A stretch of 46,231 nt of DNA from Phaeoceros laevis (taxonomy: Eukaryota; Anthocerotophyta; Anthocerotopsida; Notothyladales). This document shows positions 1 to 10,886 of the stretch, in pieces (within the stretch, counting starts at the first letter, position 1; each line of letters begins with the position of its first letter). Location of the stretch: contig JBNGIQ010007863.1 in the NCBI GenBank assembly GCA_049999765.1, positions 1-46,231 of the forward strand. The letters run 5' to 3'. Under the pieces are notes generated by a model. It was given only the letters and a program-made list of their open reading frames with translations, was not told the origin of the DNA and made no database searches. A program made the position numbers and the translations under genes.

Positions 1-1183
1 TTCCACCTCTACCTCTTCCTCGGTTCCCACGACCTCTGCCACCACCTCTGCCATTCCCTTTAGCATTACCTCTTCCTCTTGAGGCCTCACCTCTATCTCC
101 TTGATTTTTGTCGTAAGGCTTTGCTCTACCACGTCCTTTGAGTTTACCTCGAAATGAGGTCTGCTGGTAATCCTCAGGGTGGTAGTTATCCCCAAGCGAA
201 TCTGCTGCCTTAGTGGCATCTGCCAGAGTTTCCGAATAATCCTATTCAACTCTGTTGGCAGCCCATTTCTTCAGTCCACACAAGAACCTATGCACCTTAT
301 CGTGCTCATTCATTCCCTCGCACTGCATGACTGCTTCACTAAAGGCTGTAACATAGTCTCGCAAGCTTCCGGTATGCTTGACCTCATCAAGCTTCCTTCT
401 GCTAATCCTCTGAGCATTAGTTGGCTGAAACTGAGCCTTGATTGCCATTTGGAAAGAAACCCAGTCCACAATAGTATGTGGCTTAAGCTTATTCTTCACA
501 GCTTTCAAGTAGTTTCGCCATCAAATCAGTGCATATCCCTTGAGGAAATTGGAGATGTTACTGAGGTAATACTTTGGCTTGGTTCCCGTGGCAGTGTAAT
601 AACTCTCGACTTCAAAGATCCAGGAATCAATGGTCTCTAAATCTCTCTGTCCTTTACACTTCTCCGGAGGATGCAGATTCTTCATCTTAGGCTCCTTCGG
701 CATAGGAAACAAATCTAGATCCATATCACTATCAGCATTAGAAGATTCTTCCTCCTTAGAAGCTCTCTTCTTCTTCTGCTTCTTGCATGGTGGCTCCTTG
801 GTCTCTCCAACATCAACGTCAGACACAACTCCGGACTTCTTTGATTGCTTGACTTCTTTCTTCTTCAGCTCTTGCCATATCGGTTCGAGCTTCTTTTCCA
901 GCATAGAGCCTAGAAAAGTCTCAAGGCCTTGCTGGAGACCCTGTAAGTCAAGAATCGGTATCTGAGTGGTCGACGTGTTGGGTGGTGGAAGCTCTTTGTC
1001 TTCGCTTGTAGACATCGTATACCGATCATGCTCAGTTAGCTCTGTGACTGGCTTTTTCATTGTTTCCAGTGCAGGTACAACTTTACGGAATTCCTCGAGG
1101 GCATCAGATTTCTCTTTGCGCCTCTTCTTGTCCTTCTTAGTCCCACCCTTGGGCTTAGAAGTTCCCGCAACAAGATCCGTCAT
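1..1183 (-). pseudogene. LTR-retrotransposon gag, partial and broken by two nonsense codons
   Basis: Reads leftward from an ATG at 1183 just downstream of a primer binding site. The N-terminal ~200 residues are Lys/Glu-rich and charged. Next comes a retrotransposon gag core with W...F...F spacing and a SLRDYVTAF-type segment (about 242-508). At the window edge (about 10-170) there is an Arg/Gly-rich tail with RGRG repeats, as often precedes the nucleocapsid. The frame is kept throughout but is interrupted by TGA at about 521-523, where the gag core would have Trp, and by TAG at about 242-244, where Gln would fit. Both fit single transition mutations, as expected from decay of methylated DNA. 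Protease, reverse transcriptase and integrase would lie beyond base 1. Ty3/gypsy affiliation is inferred from the gag core only. Confidence 0.8.
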
Positions 1184-1214
1184 GTTACCTTAGAGCTCTC
1201 GGGTGATCTTGTCC

Positions 1215-1226
1215 GCTCTGATACCA
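1215..1226 (-). other. Primer binding site (tRNA-Met type) of the LTR element
   Basis: The minus strand reads TGGTATCAGAGC, the classic plant LTR-retrotransposon primer binding site complementary to the 3' end of initiator tRNA-Met. It lies between the LTR and the gag start, as expected. Confidence 0.9.
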
Positions 1227-1233
1227 GAAGTAA

Positions 1234-1905
1234 TGCACACTCAAGTCTGAACCCAATCAGACTCCCCCACGTGGTGTAGCAATTAGCCAGGATCAAAGAT
1301 CAACGCCAAGATTCTAATCAGTCAACTAGAGCAACAACACGGCACTAGGCCTCCCAATGGCCCGCCTACTAAGTAGACTCGCAGACGCGTACCCACGCGC
1401 TGCTCTTGATTGCACTGAGCAAGATACAAGCCTCACGCACATGAGCTATGGCTTCCGCGGCCAGCTTCTCGTGAGTACCGGAAGATCAGATTGAGAGAGA
1501 GACTTACAATCTTACAGACAGACTCACAGACCGTTTATTCTCCTCAGAGACAGAGTCCTTTATATACTTGGCCTAATCCTCCAGAAGGAATCTAGGAACT
1601 TAACTTAGCATCTAACATGGGAGTTCCCTCAACCATGACAACTTCCAGTTCAAGTCCTAGTTACCTTGTTACCCAAGTAACTCCTAGAATTTATAGTGCT
1701 TGTGACTCGCGTGGCCTTTGCACTTTAGGAAATTAAAGTAGTTCAACATGCAGTTAGAAGATTAGATTAGAGTTGACCATGCCATGGTTACCATGGATGT
1801 CAGTAGAGTAGGCCTTTGTGAGAACCGTTTAGCATCTCTTGTCCAGTTTTTCATTGTGCCCAGACATTTCACCTTGCTTGTCATCACGGGGTGTGACCCA
1901 TAACA
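1234..1905 (-). mobile_element. 5' long terminal repeat of the retrotransposon
   Basis: On the minus strand the segment starts TGTTATGGGTCACA at 1905 and ends GTGTGCA at 1234, giving the TG...CA ends typical of LTRs, about 672 bp. A TATA-like GTATATAAAGG sits at about 1557-1567 in minus orientation and would start transcription toward gag. The PBS follows after a 7-nt spacer. The second LTR and the matching target-site duplication lie outside the window; bases 1906-1910 (agaag) are the candidate duplication on this side. Exact ends are inferred from TG/CA alone. Confidence 0.75.
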
Positions 1906-1945
1906 AGAAGGGAAGATGCGTGCCTTCCTTTTTCCATTGTGGGAA

Positions 1946-4846
1946 CTAGCAACTCATACATACCTCACGATGCTCAAGATGCTGCTTGTTCCCAACTTCA
2001 AATGTGTGCACCGATCCATCCATGTCAGTCCACCAGCACTGGCCTTGCATTTTCCATGCCCCACATTTCAGTCTCCTTGCCTGCATCTCTTTTGCCTCCT
2101 CCCACATCTGGGCCCTTGCATAAATGTTGGACATCAATACATAAGGTGAGGCATCTTTTCCATCCAACATAACTGCAAAGTCAAAAGCCTGCTGCCCAAT
2201 CTCAACGTTATTCCACTTCTGGCAAGCGCTTAACAGTGCCGCCCACACGGCGCCATCAGGTGGGGAAAGCATGGTTTTACCCATCTGCAGCGCCTCCTCC
2301 AGATGACCTGCTCGGCCGAGAAGATCCATCATGCATGTGTAGTGCTCTACAGTTGGACTGATGCCATAATCTGTCCTCATGACCTCAAAGTATTTTCGTC
2401 CTTTGTCAACTAGACCCAGATGGCTGCACACTGTAAGCAGACTGAGGAATGTGATGCCATTTGGTTCTACGCCTTCCAGTCTCATCCTGTCAAACAAATC
2501 AAACACAACTTCACTATCCCCTTGGCGGCTATATCCACCAATTAGTGCACCCCATGCCTCCCCCGTTTTCACCGGCAATGAATCGAACACCTGCTGCGAA
2601 TCAAACATGCTTCCACACTTTGCATACATATGTACTAATGCAGCTCCCACAACCACGTCAGTTTGCAATCCTCGTTCTTCAATCTCCGCATGGAGCTGCT
2701 TTCCCACAGGTGAACCTGCTACAATTGTGCATGCCTGTAGGAGGCAGACGAATGTAACAGAATTCGGAGAACAGATGCCTTCTTGTTGCATAGTACTGTA
2801 AAGACAAAGGGCTTCCTGACCCATCCCCTGTTCGGCATAACCTGCAATCATCCCATTCCATGTTACAACATTCCTGTTTGGAAGCCTGTCAAACACACTG
2901 CGAGCATCCACTAAGCTACCGCACTTTGCATACATGTTAACCAAGCTGCCGCCTAGAGCCACGTCATCATCCAATCCTTGTTCTTCAATCTGTGCATGGA
3001 GCTGCTTTCCCTGATGCACAGCTTCTACACCTACACTGGCACATGCCTGCAGGAGGCATAGAAATGTAACAGAATCTGGAGGAGAGAGGCCCTCCTGCTG
3101 CATACCATTATAAAACCCAAGGGCTTTCTGACCCATACCCTGCTGGGCATAACCTGCAATCATCGCTGTCCAAGTTACAACATTCTTTTCTGGAAGTCTG
3201 TCAAACACGTTTTGAGCATCTTCTAGACTACTGCACTTTACGTACATGTTTACCAAGCTGTTGCCTAGAACCCCATCGTGTTGCAGTCCCCGTTCTTCAA
3301 TCTGTGCATGGAGCTGCGTCCCCTCATGAAGAGCTCCCACACCTACAATGGCACATGCCTGCAGGAGGGATGTAAATGTAACGGAATCGGGAGAAGAGAG
3401 AGGGTTCTGATTCATAATGTGGTAAAGACTAAGGGCTTCCTGACCCATTCCCTGCTGGGCATAACGTGCAAACATCACATTCCACGTTACAACATTCCTT
3501 TCTGGAAGTCTGTCAAACACGATGCGAGCATCCTCTAAGGTACCGCACTTTGCATACATGTTAACCAAGCTGCCACCTAGAACCACATCATGCTGCAGTC
3601 CTCGTTGGTCAATCTGGGCATGAAGCTGCTTTCCCTGATGAAGAGCTCCGACGCCCACACTGGCACATGCCTGTAGGAGGCACACAAATGTAACAGAATT
3701 TGGAACAGTGAGACCTTCCTGCTGCATGCTACTGTAAAGACTAAGGGCTTCCTGACCCATCTCCTGCTGGGCATAAGCTGCAATCATGGCGGTCCATGTC
3801 ACCACATCTTTTTGAGGAAGCCTGACAAACACTCTGCGAGCATCCTCTAAGCTTCCGCACTTTGCATACATAGAAAGCAGACCTGTTTGAACAAAAATCC
3901 CAGGTCTCCCTGCATTAGCAAGAATATGAGCATGAACCTCCTTGCCAGCAACTAAATCTCCTGCAGTTGCACAAGCCTTTAGAATTGCCACATATGTACG
4001 GTTGTCGGGCTTAACGGTTGACTCTAGCATATGTCTGTATAGTCGTATAGCCTGGGCTGCCTGTCCATGTCTAGCACAGGCGAAAATGATGGTAGCCCAG
4101 TTATATGCGCTGGGCATAGAGACCTTGGCAAAGACTCGCATTGCTTCCTCCAACCTCCCATTCGAAGCATACAGACCGATAAGGTGGGTGGCCAGAAATG
4201 CATCCCCTTCATACCCACCTTCGACAGTAAGAGCATGAATGCGTCTGCCCAGGACCAGATCTTTTTTAGCTATACACATCTTAAGTACACGATAAAATAG
4301 ATTGTTGTGTACATGACATCCTCGTTGCACCAGCAGGTTTAAAGCATCCACAGCATCAGCAATCCGTCCATCCTGACATAGTTGACACACCTCCAATTTT
4401 TCATCATGCGCTGCAAAGGCTCCTTGCCCTGGAACTAAGGTGGATACAAGCTCAGGAGGCCTCGTCATCCCAGCACCCCACGTGGCTAGCTTCGTCTCCA
4501 TCCAAGCAGGCATGTGCCGATTGTCTAGCCACAGGGCGACCTTGGGCTTCTGGTGCTGAAAAGCAGGATGCCGGGGAGACGGGTTGCTGTGGCTGTTGTC
4601 CCACCACCGTGACGGATGTGAGAAGAACTCTAGCCATGAAAAATTGTGCAGGTTTTCTGGTGGCATTCCTTCCTCTTCACAAGATGCTTGGCTTTCCCCA
4701 CACCACTCCTTCGCTGGTAAGTGTTCAAACGCACCAGTCTCTGGTCCAAGTCGTTCTGTGCGCCGGACTGCGGACAATGGCGGCAAACCGGTAGTCGGCG
4801 CCGTGCCAGTGAGCCCAACATCCCACTTCAACGGGCCGATAGCCAT
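1946..4846 (-). CDS. PLS-type pentatricopeptide repeat protein, E+ class, possibly truncated
   Basis: An intron-less 966-residue ORF. After about 165 non-PPR residues it is packed with tandem PPR motifs of alternating P, L and S type, e.g. VNMYAKCG, NVVTWNVM and GKQLHAQI. The C-terminal E/E+ signature includes SPTVEHYTCMMDLLGRAGHL and VHTFEVGNKQH. PLS-E+ proteins bind organellar RNA one base per motif and specify C-to-U (or U-to-C) editing sites, with a DYW deaminase supplied in cis or trans. Here no DYW domain follows. The ORF ends a few codons after the E+ signature, and the retrotransposon LTR begins 41 bp after the stop. A GAG|GTATGT donor-like site at 1964/1963 suggests that the true coding sequence may splice onward. 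Organelle targeting is presumed; no clear transit peptide was recognised. Confidence 0.9.
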   Translation of the reverse strand: MAIGPLKWDVGLTGTAPTTGLPPLSAVRRTERLGPETGAFEHLPAKEWCGESQASCEEEGMPPENLHNFSWLEFFSHPSRWWDNSHSNPSPRHPAFQHQKPKVALWLDNRHMPAWMETKLATWGAGMTRPPELVSTLVPGQGAFAAHDEKLEVCQLCQDGRIADAVDALNLLVQRGCHVHNNLFYRVLKMCIAKKDLVLGRRIHALTVEGGYEGDAFLATHLIGLYASNGRLEEAMRVFAKVSMPSAYNWATIIFACARHGQAAQAIRLYRHMLESTVKPDNRTYVAILKACATAGDLVAGKEVHAHILANAGRPGIFVQTGLLSMYAKCGSLEDARRVFVRLPQKDVVTWTAMIAAYAQQEMGQEALSLYSSMQQEGLTVPNSVTFVCLLQACASVGVGALHQGKQLHAQIDQRGLQHDVVLGGSLVNMYAKCGTLEDARIVFDRLPERNVVTWNVMFARYAQQGMGQEALSLYHIMNQNPLSSPDSVTFTSLLQACAIVGVGALHEGTQLHAQIEERGLQHDGVLGNSLVNMYVKCSSLEDAQNVFDRLPEKNVVTWTAMIAGYAQQGMGQKALGFYNGMQQEGLSPPDSVTFLCLLQACASVGVEAVHQGKQLHAQIEEQGLDDDVALGGSLVNMYAKCGSLVDARSVFDRLPNRNVVTWNGMIAGYAEQGMGQEALCLYSTMQQEGICSPNSVTFVCLLQACTIVAGSPVGKQLHAEIEERGLQTDVVVGAALVHMYAKCGSMFDSQQVFDSLPVKTGEAWGALIGGYSRQGDSEVVFDLFDRMRLEGVEPNGITFLSLLTVCSHLGLVDKGRKYFEVMRTDYGISPTVEHYTCMMDLLGRAGHLEEALQMGKTMLSPPDGAVWAALLSACQKWNNVEIGQQAFDFAVMLDGKDASPYVLMSNIYARAQMWEEAKEMQARRLKCGAWKMQGQCWWTDMDGSVHTFEVGNKQHLEHREVCMSC

Positions 4847-7800
4847 GTCAGTGCAGCAGGATCTTTACGAACAGGATCCTTTGCTATCCATCCTGCTTTT
4901 GTGAAGCTCCAAACCCACAGAATCACCTCGTTTTACAACCTTTGCGCATATCAAGTCCCTCGAACCAATGCATGCCTTGTGTTTGCATAAAAAGCCCCAC
5001 CGTTACTTTGATCTCTACACAAAAAGATGAACGCAGTGTGTCACCGCACGAATAGGCGAGATGCTAGATTCGAGGCTGTTTGCAAGAAGTGGAGCAATTT
5101 GCTCATGTCTCTTAGGTTCTCCGCGGAACACATGCATGCCATAGCCTCAAGAGCCAAGATGGACAAGGGCAAGCATGTTAATGGGATACACCGGCATATC
5201 TGATTTTGGCTTCGGCATATCTGATTTTGGCTTTGGCATATACATGGTGAGCACTTTGGCAGCTCATGCTCTCATCGGCAAGCACGATGCTGTGCCTTGT
5301 CCCTGGCAACCAGTAACATTTATCATGGAGATGGTGGTTGACACGTGTCTCGCATGCTACTGCTATGGGTTGCTCTTGATCCTGGTGCCAAGCATCAGGC
5401 ATTCAACTGGTGGAACTGAGATGTCATCACTTGGAAAGGAGTGTCCTGGGCTGGTCTTGGGCACATACTTTGAACTAGCCATTCCGGACTAAAAGGAAGA
5501 GCACCACTCTAGCTTGGACTGGAGAATGAACAGCAAAGCTCCAACTTGGGATGCCACTGTGCAAAAATTCAATAACAAAACTAGTATCTACAAAAGGTTC
5601 CTTCAATTGTTGCCCATCTTGAAGTTGTTAAGATATCGCTGAGCGATTGTCCAGGTTTACACTCGTCTACGGTATTTCTCTTTATTGATCATCATCTTTG
5701 CGTCCAGCACAAGCGGATGTTTAAGCTTGCAGCATCTGCTGTCTGTTACTGATAGAGTGCATCACTCCGTGCATGCACCTTGGTTCTTTGGAGTCATCAA
5801 CAGGACCAAGGGGCCTTTAAAGTAAAGTTCCGCTTTGGCAAGGAGCCATTAACTGTAAGAGCAAGTGAAACTTACGCCCAGTAACTATCACATCACATAA
5901 CTGGAGTCTGGACTTTTCACGGAGTGGAAGCGACAGCCCTTTTGCACTTTTCACTTTTCACTGACCTGACAGAGACTGCGTGCTGCCAGGTTCGGCTGCT
6001 CGGCTTTTTCACCGCAACCCTAGGGAATTCTGGCACCAAGGAGAGCCGCCTTAAAAAGCGCCGGTCACAGCGGCTCTCCATTCCGTTAGCAATAAATAAC
6101 GGCCGCCAAATCCGGCAAGCACTACTTCCCGAGCCTGCCCACCGAGCCTGGCGAACTGGCGAACCGTCCCGGGGGTCGGTCAACTATCCTGCATGCGGAC
6201 GGTCGCCGGGTAACGTCCCGGACGCCTGCCATTATTAACCAGGCGAGAAGATGAAAAACAGTACCTACTACCTAAAAACACCCGTCCTGCATCTATCCGG
6301 CTGGATGAATTCGAGTTACGCCGGATTTACCCTGTACCCTCCTCGTCTTCCTCTTGCCTAGAGCGTGCTAGCTGCCTGGCTAGTTGGCTGGTCTCTTGTG
6401 CCGATGCTGCTGGTCGTGGGAGTCTTCCTTGCAGCGGCCGGATCTCGCGTCACCCCGGGTGCACATCCAGGCCCAGTCCGGGGATTCCTCGTGGTTTGAG
6501 CTTTTCCTGCCGGAGAGAGTGCGAGATTGGCTTCCTCGGCGGCGGGGTCGGCCTGGGGATGTGCAGTTCTGCAAACTCTGGCAGGATAGAGGAGGACAGG
6601 GCGGGAAATTGACTGCTCCTGGGAACTGGTGAAGTTCTGCGTCCGTGATTGGTTCTGGTGTGGTTGGTAGCCGCTTGAGGTCGGGCCGGCAGCCTGCTGG
6701 TTGCCAGGGATGTGGTTGTGCATGCCTGCAACTGCTGGTCCATGGCGAGCGGGTTGGTGAGTTTTTCGTCAGGGAGAGTGTGCTGTGGTGGTCCGTGACA
6801 GTGAGGTGATCTACATGTGAATTGCGTCGCCTTGCATCGGCAGGTGTGCTAGTTCCACGCGCGTGTTGGAGGATTTTGGCACCAGGTGATCTGCAATTGC
6901 GCTAGTTGTCTCTCGGCAATCGCACATTTGGCTGCACTAGGTTGAAGTTGTGATATTCTTGAAGGCGTCTTCCGCTGTGAAGAGTTCATCAGCTGGTGCC
7001 TCTCTGCGGTTCCGGCCTTCGCTTTCCTGGAGGCTGTTCAAGGAGCCTCATCTTTCTTGGATCTGAGGGTGTCCTGTACTCTGTGTCTAGTTCCTTGATC
7101 CCTGCTCCAGTCCTCAGGGCTTTGAACCTTGGACTAGGAGCTGTCTCAATTTCGATCTGCCATCTCTTTACTTCTGCCGGTGCGAGTACTGCGGCGGTTT
7201 CCCGCAAGGTCGGCTGCCTAGCTTCGGCGCCGCCTCTGGATTCTTCTTTCAATTGGAGGGAAGTACGTGGTGTCGAAGGAATTGAGAGCTCTGGCGGTGG
7301 TTCTGTGGCGCCAGCTTATGTTCGAAGACTGGCAAGGATCACGGGAAGGTGGCGACGAGCCGGATTTCTGAGTTTTTTCATTATCGAAATTCTTGCTGCT
7401 TGTGGCCAGGCAGGGTGTTGAAAGGAGGAGGCAGTCTCGCTCTGCCCAGAATCAAGCGCGGCATATTTCTTGGTGGACTACTTGGCCTTCAGGCGCGTAC
7501 AGGCTTCGCACCCCCTTTCTTCAGGAATCATCACATTAGGTCAAGCTCTCCATCCCTATGGAGCGACCCGGGGAAGAGTTGAGAGCAGGACTGTGGGAAT
7601 GAGAAAGGATTGGTGTGAGAGAGATCCGAGAGGTGGTCTTGTTCTGTCCTACTTGTTGGACTCTCCCTTGTTGCTCCGCTGTTTTGGGACTATTGGTGTG
7701 CATGTTAATGACCCATACCTGACTGGCAGTTGTGTCGGCCTTCAGTCTTTACATTTGTTGCGGGCCTACTACGTAGGTGGTTGCTGCATAGTCTAATACA

Positions 7801-8138
7801 GGCCCGCTGTGCTTTCTTTGCAAAATAATCCGGAGGTGTCCTGTGCCTCCCAATTACACTTAACCTAGCCAAGTCCAAGAGCTGTTTAAGCTTTTGTGCA
7901 ACGACGGAGTTTGTGTCCTTTAGATTAGTGCCTTTCCTTCACAGCTGTGGTGACAGAGGAGCCGCAGAACCGACGAGGGGTCCAGTTGGACAACATGCAT
8001 AAGGTGCACCTCTTGCCACTGATTGAGGGTAGGTTTTTGCTTGGTATTGGGACAGTGCCGAGGATGAGGTTGGCTGATGTAGTAAATGTCAAATCATGTT
8101 GCAGGACTGGGAATTTGACAGCGCACCTTAGGTGGTAG
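4847..8138. other. Intergenic DNA and upstream region of the RING gene
   Basis: No convincing coding region on either strand; the open frames are short and unlike known families. It holds a small tandem repeat (5193-5241) and an AACCCTAG element (6016-6023) of the kind seen in plant promoters. Part of about 6300-8138 is probably 5' leader or leader intron of the RING gene. I cannot place exon borders there. Confidence 0.5.
5193..5241 (+). repeat. Short tandem repeat, 21-bp unit
   Basis: Two copies of GGCATATCTGATTTTGGCTT plus one variable base (5193-5213 and 5214-5234) differ only at the last position. A third copy is reduced to GGCATAT (5235-5241). No function is apparent. Confidence 0.9.
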
Positions 8139-10132
8139 ATGCTGTTTCTCTCTTCTGTGACAAAATTTGCGGGAGGTTGTCACTTTGGGGCAGTCAAAAC
8201 GGGGTCCCTTTGCTGTGTGGCCGCAAGGCCGGAAGGGTCGGCTGTCAATAACGATGGCTGGTCTACTGGACCGCATGACCCAAATTGGAGAAGCAATGGA
8301 GGCTTTTCCCCGCCTCTTTCATCACGGTGGGAAAGTAAATCACAGCCTGATGAGTTGTCGTCTGCAGCCCCAAGTATACAACTGCACAGATCTTCACTAT
8401 CATCCAGCAGTAGAGGTAGCAGGGCAGGGAGCCGAGGCGGGAGTGCTCGATTCTTGGGTCATCACCGTAATCTCTCTGGTAGTTTGTTCTCACATAGTGC
8501 CAGCCCCTCTGACAGTTTTCGGGCTCCTCAGTGGACCCCTGTTGCGTCGTCACAGATCGGGCATCTAGGTGATTACATTGTTGCTTCGTCAGGTATGCTC
8601 GTTGCAGGCTTTTTTTCGCTTTAATTGTACCAAGTCATGTTAGTCTTGTTTCTAGCTTGGAAATAAGAAGCTTGCAAGTAGGAGATTGGTACCACTGTTG
8701 AGCTTGTGTGAGCTTTGCTTGAACTGGGTGAGGGTTACTTGATTTTTTCATGACGTTTGATGTGTTCTTGGTCGATGTTATCACAATGAACTCGTAAGGA
8801 CAAAGTTGACCAGGCTTCAGCTAAGCAGCAACTTATGTTTTTTCAGATACAATATCAAGTCCAGCTATCACTATCGGGTCATCCAAAGAGGTGAAGTCTC
8901 ATCAGCCTGTGCACCGCTTTCACTCTATTGCTGTGTTACATTTTCCGTGCTTATAGCTGACCCGTTTGCTGAAGCTCGAGTTTTTCTTGTAGCAGGGTTG
9001 CCATTCTGCTGGCCTATCAACAGTCTCAAATACACCGGAGTCAACACCACTATCTTACAAGACGGGTGCTGGGGATAGTTCACAAACCCCTTTGGCAATG
9101 CAGCCTTCATCCTCCCAGCGAGGTGGTCATGTTGGTCATCCCTATTTCGCAAAACCCACTTTCCCAGGGACTACCCATCAATTATCCAGGCAGGTATCTG
9201 AGAGTAGAGTTCATGCAATCAATGCCATGGGAAGCAGCAGGGGGCCCTTTGAGAGCAGACATTCCTTTCGGTGGTCTGGAGGAAGTGCAGACTCCAGTCA
9301 TGGTGGGTCGTCTGATTGGTGGTCAATGCAGACTTTCTCTGAGCTTGTGGCATCCTCACGCCGGGAGAGACTTAGATGGTCGAATACTAGCAGCCCCTCC
9401 GACTTTGGATGGGGTTCCAGTAGGGAGATCATGGACAAAGCAGGTTTGACAGCCATGGAGAGGATAAGAGCAAGCAGCACCCAAACTGCATCCATGTCTC
9501 CAAACTCAGAGATACAGATATGTGGTGTTTGCACACGGTTGCTATCCCATCGATCTCCCTGGAGTTCATATCGGATGGTTGGTGGCGCAGATCTCGCAGT
9601 GGTTGGAGTACTTGTGTGTGGTCATGTTTATCATGCTGAATGTCTCGAGCAGTCTACTCCTGAATCAAAGCAGCAGGATCCTCCTTGTCCGCTGTGTTCT
9701 GCAGCAGAGAAAGTAGCTACTAAGGGATCCATGTCTGTAGACCCTGTTGCCACGATCAAAGGAGGGCAGCGAAATGTAGTTTCAATTGGCCAATCGTCCT
9801 CAAGGAATAAGCTTTCAAGGATTGGAGCTGTGACCGACGATATTTCTGGGCCAGAGTTCTCCTACAGGGTTCCACATTCAGCTGAAATAATAGGAGGGAA
9901 GTCAGCACCAAGTTCGGCTTTGCTTGGTGACAAGCCTCTTCTGAGCAAGTCACTCTCACGAAGGCAGTTTTCTTTCAGAGGGAAGTCTAGCAAGGAGACT
10001 GGTGATACAGTATGGAGGAAGCCTGGATCCCCAGCCCAGATATCCCCAGACAACACTTCTGTGGAAGAGTTACCAACCACAGCCCTGAAGAAAAATCGAT
10101 CAGGCTCTTTCAAATACCTCAGAAGGTGGTAG
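8139..10132 (+). CDS. RING-H2 zinc-finger protein, probable E3 ubiquitin ligase
   Basis: Three exons: 8139-8592 (ends TCAG|GTATGC), 8847-8890 (GAG|GTGAAG) and 8996-10132, giving up to 544 residues. The N terminus holds GSLCCVAARPEG, matching the MGSxCCVAAR start of a plant RING family; Ser-rich low-complexity sequence follows. The C-terminal third has FSELVASSRRERLRW and a RING with CGVC, CGHVYHAEC and CPLC (about 9521-9700), a C3H2C3 arrangement. RING proteins recruit E2 enzymes for ubiquitin transfer; the substrate is unknown. The start is uncertain: the codon corresponding to the family's Met is ACG, and GGGGCAG just before 8194 could be an acceptor joining an unseen first exon. In that case the ATG at 8139 is not used. 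The middle and last exons are well supported by frame and homology. Confidence 0.8.
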
Positions 10133-10886
10133 GTAGCTGGTTGTGCAATAGAGAGCAAGGAGTTTGCAGTGAGGAGCGCTGCAGTTATGGAGGCCCGGCC
10201 ACGAGACCTGATCTCACTTGAAGTTGCAAACACAAAAGACAACAATTTGCTGGATACAACCTTGACGAAGCTTGTAGTCTAGCAGGAGCAAAAGTGGACT
10301 CCTTGTAAGATACCATATTGGCACTATGGGACCATAGAGGGGTCGAGTTAGACTTGCAGGAGGAATTGTGGAGTTGGTACTCAATAGACAAAAACGCGGC
10401 CCCCACGTGTTCGGGCTTTCGAGGTCTTTATAGGTGTTTATGAATATGGAAATGGCGCTGGGGCCACCGGACAGAGAGTGTTATTGCCAATTGCGCCTGT
10501 CCGGATCTAGCTGGGCGGTTTCTTCCAACTCGACACTCCACTAAGCTCAGGCAATCCACGTGACTGATGAAAAAGATGACTCGTGATAGCCAATTTGCCA
10601 CTGTCCGCGTCACCAGCCCACCCACTGCGATTAGGTGAACCAACTGCATGGACCATGTGACCAAAGGCGTGAGTGATTAGTACCACTGAGTTGTTGTGTT
10701 ACCGGTTTTTCCAGGGCGGTTATACGATCGCAGGCTCCTGAGTCCTAACTACGATCGTTCCAGGATATCGTCAGTTGAAGCAGGGAAGACGGTTGTGGAG
10801 GTTATATTCCTCCCCCTTTCCCCTCCTGTTCCCGTTCCTGTGTTCTTCAGACTGGGAGCACTCCAGTCGTCCTCAGGCTAGAAAAA
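10133..10886. other. Intergenic: RING 3' region and germin-like promoter
   Basis: No gene recognised. It should contain the RING 3' UTR and the germin-like gene's promoter and leader. A pyrimidine-rich stretch (about 10808-10840) precedes the germin start. No clear TATA box was found. Confidence 0.5.

Noticed and set aside
6358-7796. Several 80-140-codon open frames on both strands between PPR gene 1 and the RING gene
   Set aside because: Compositionally biased, overlapping on opposite strands and unlike known proteins; more likely leader or intron of the RING gene.
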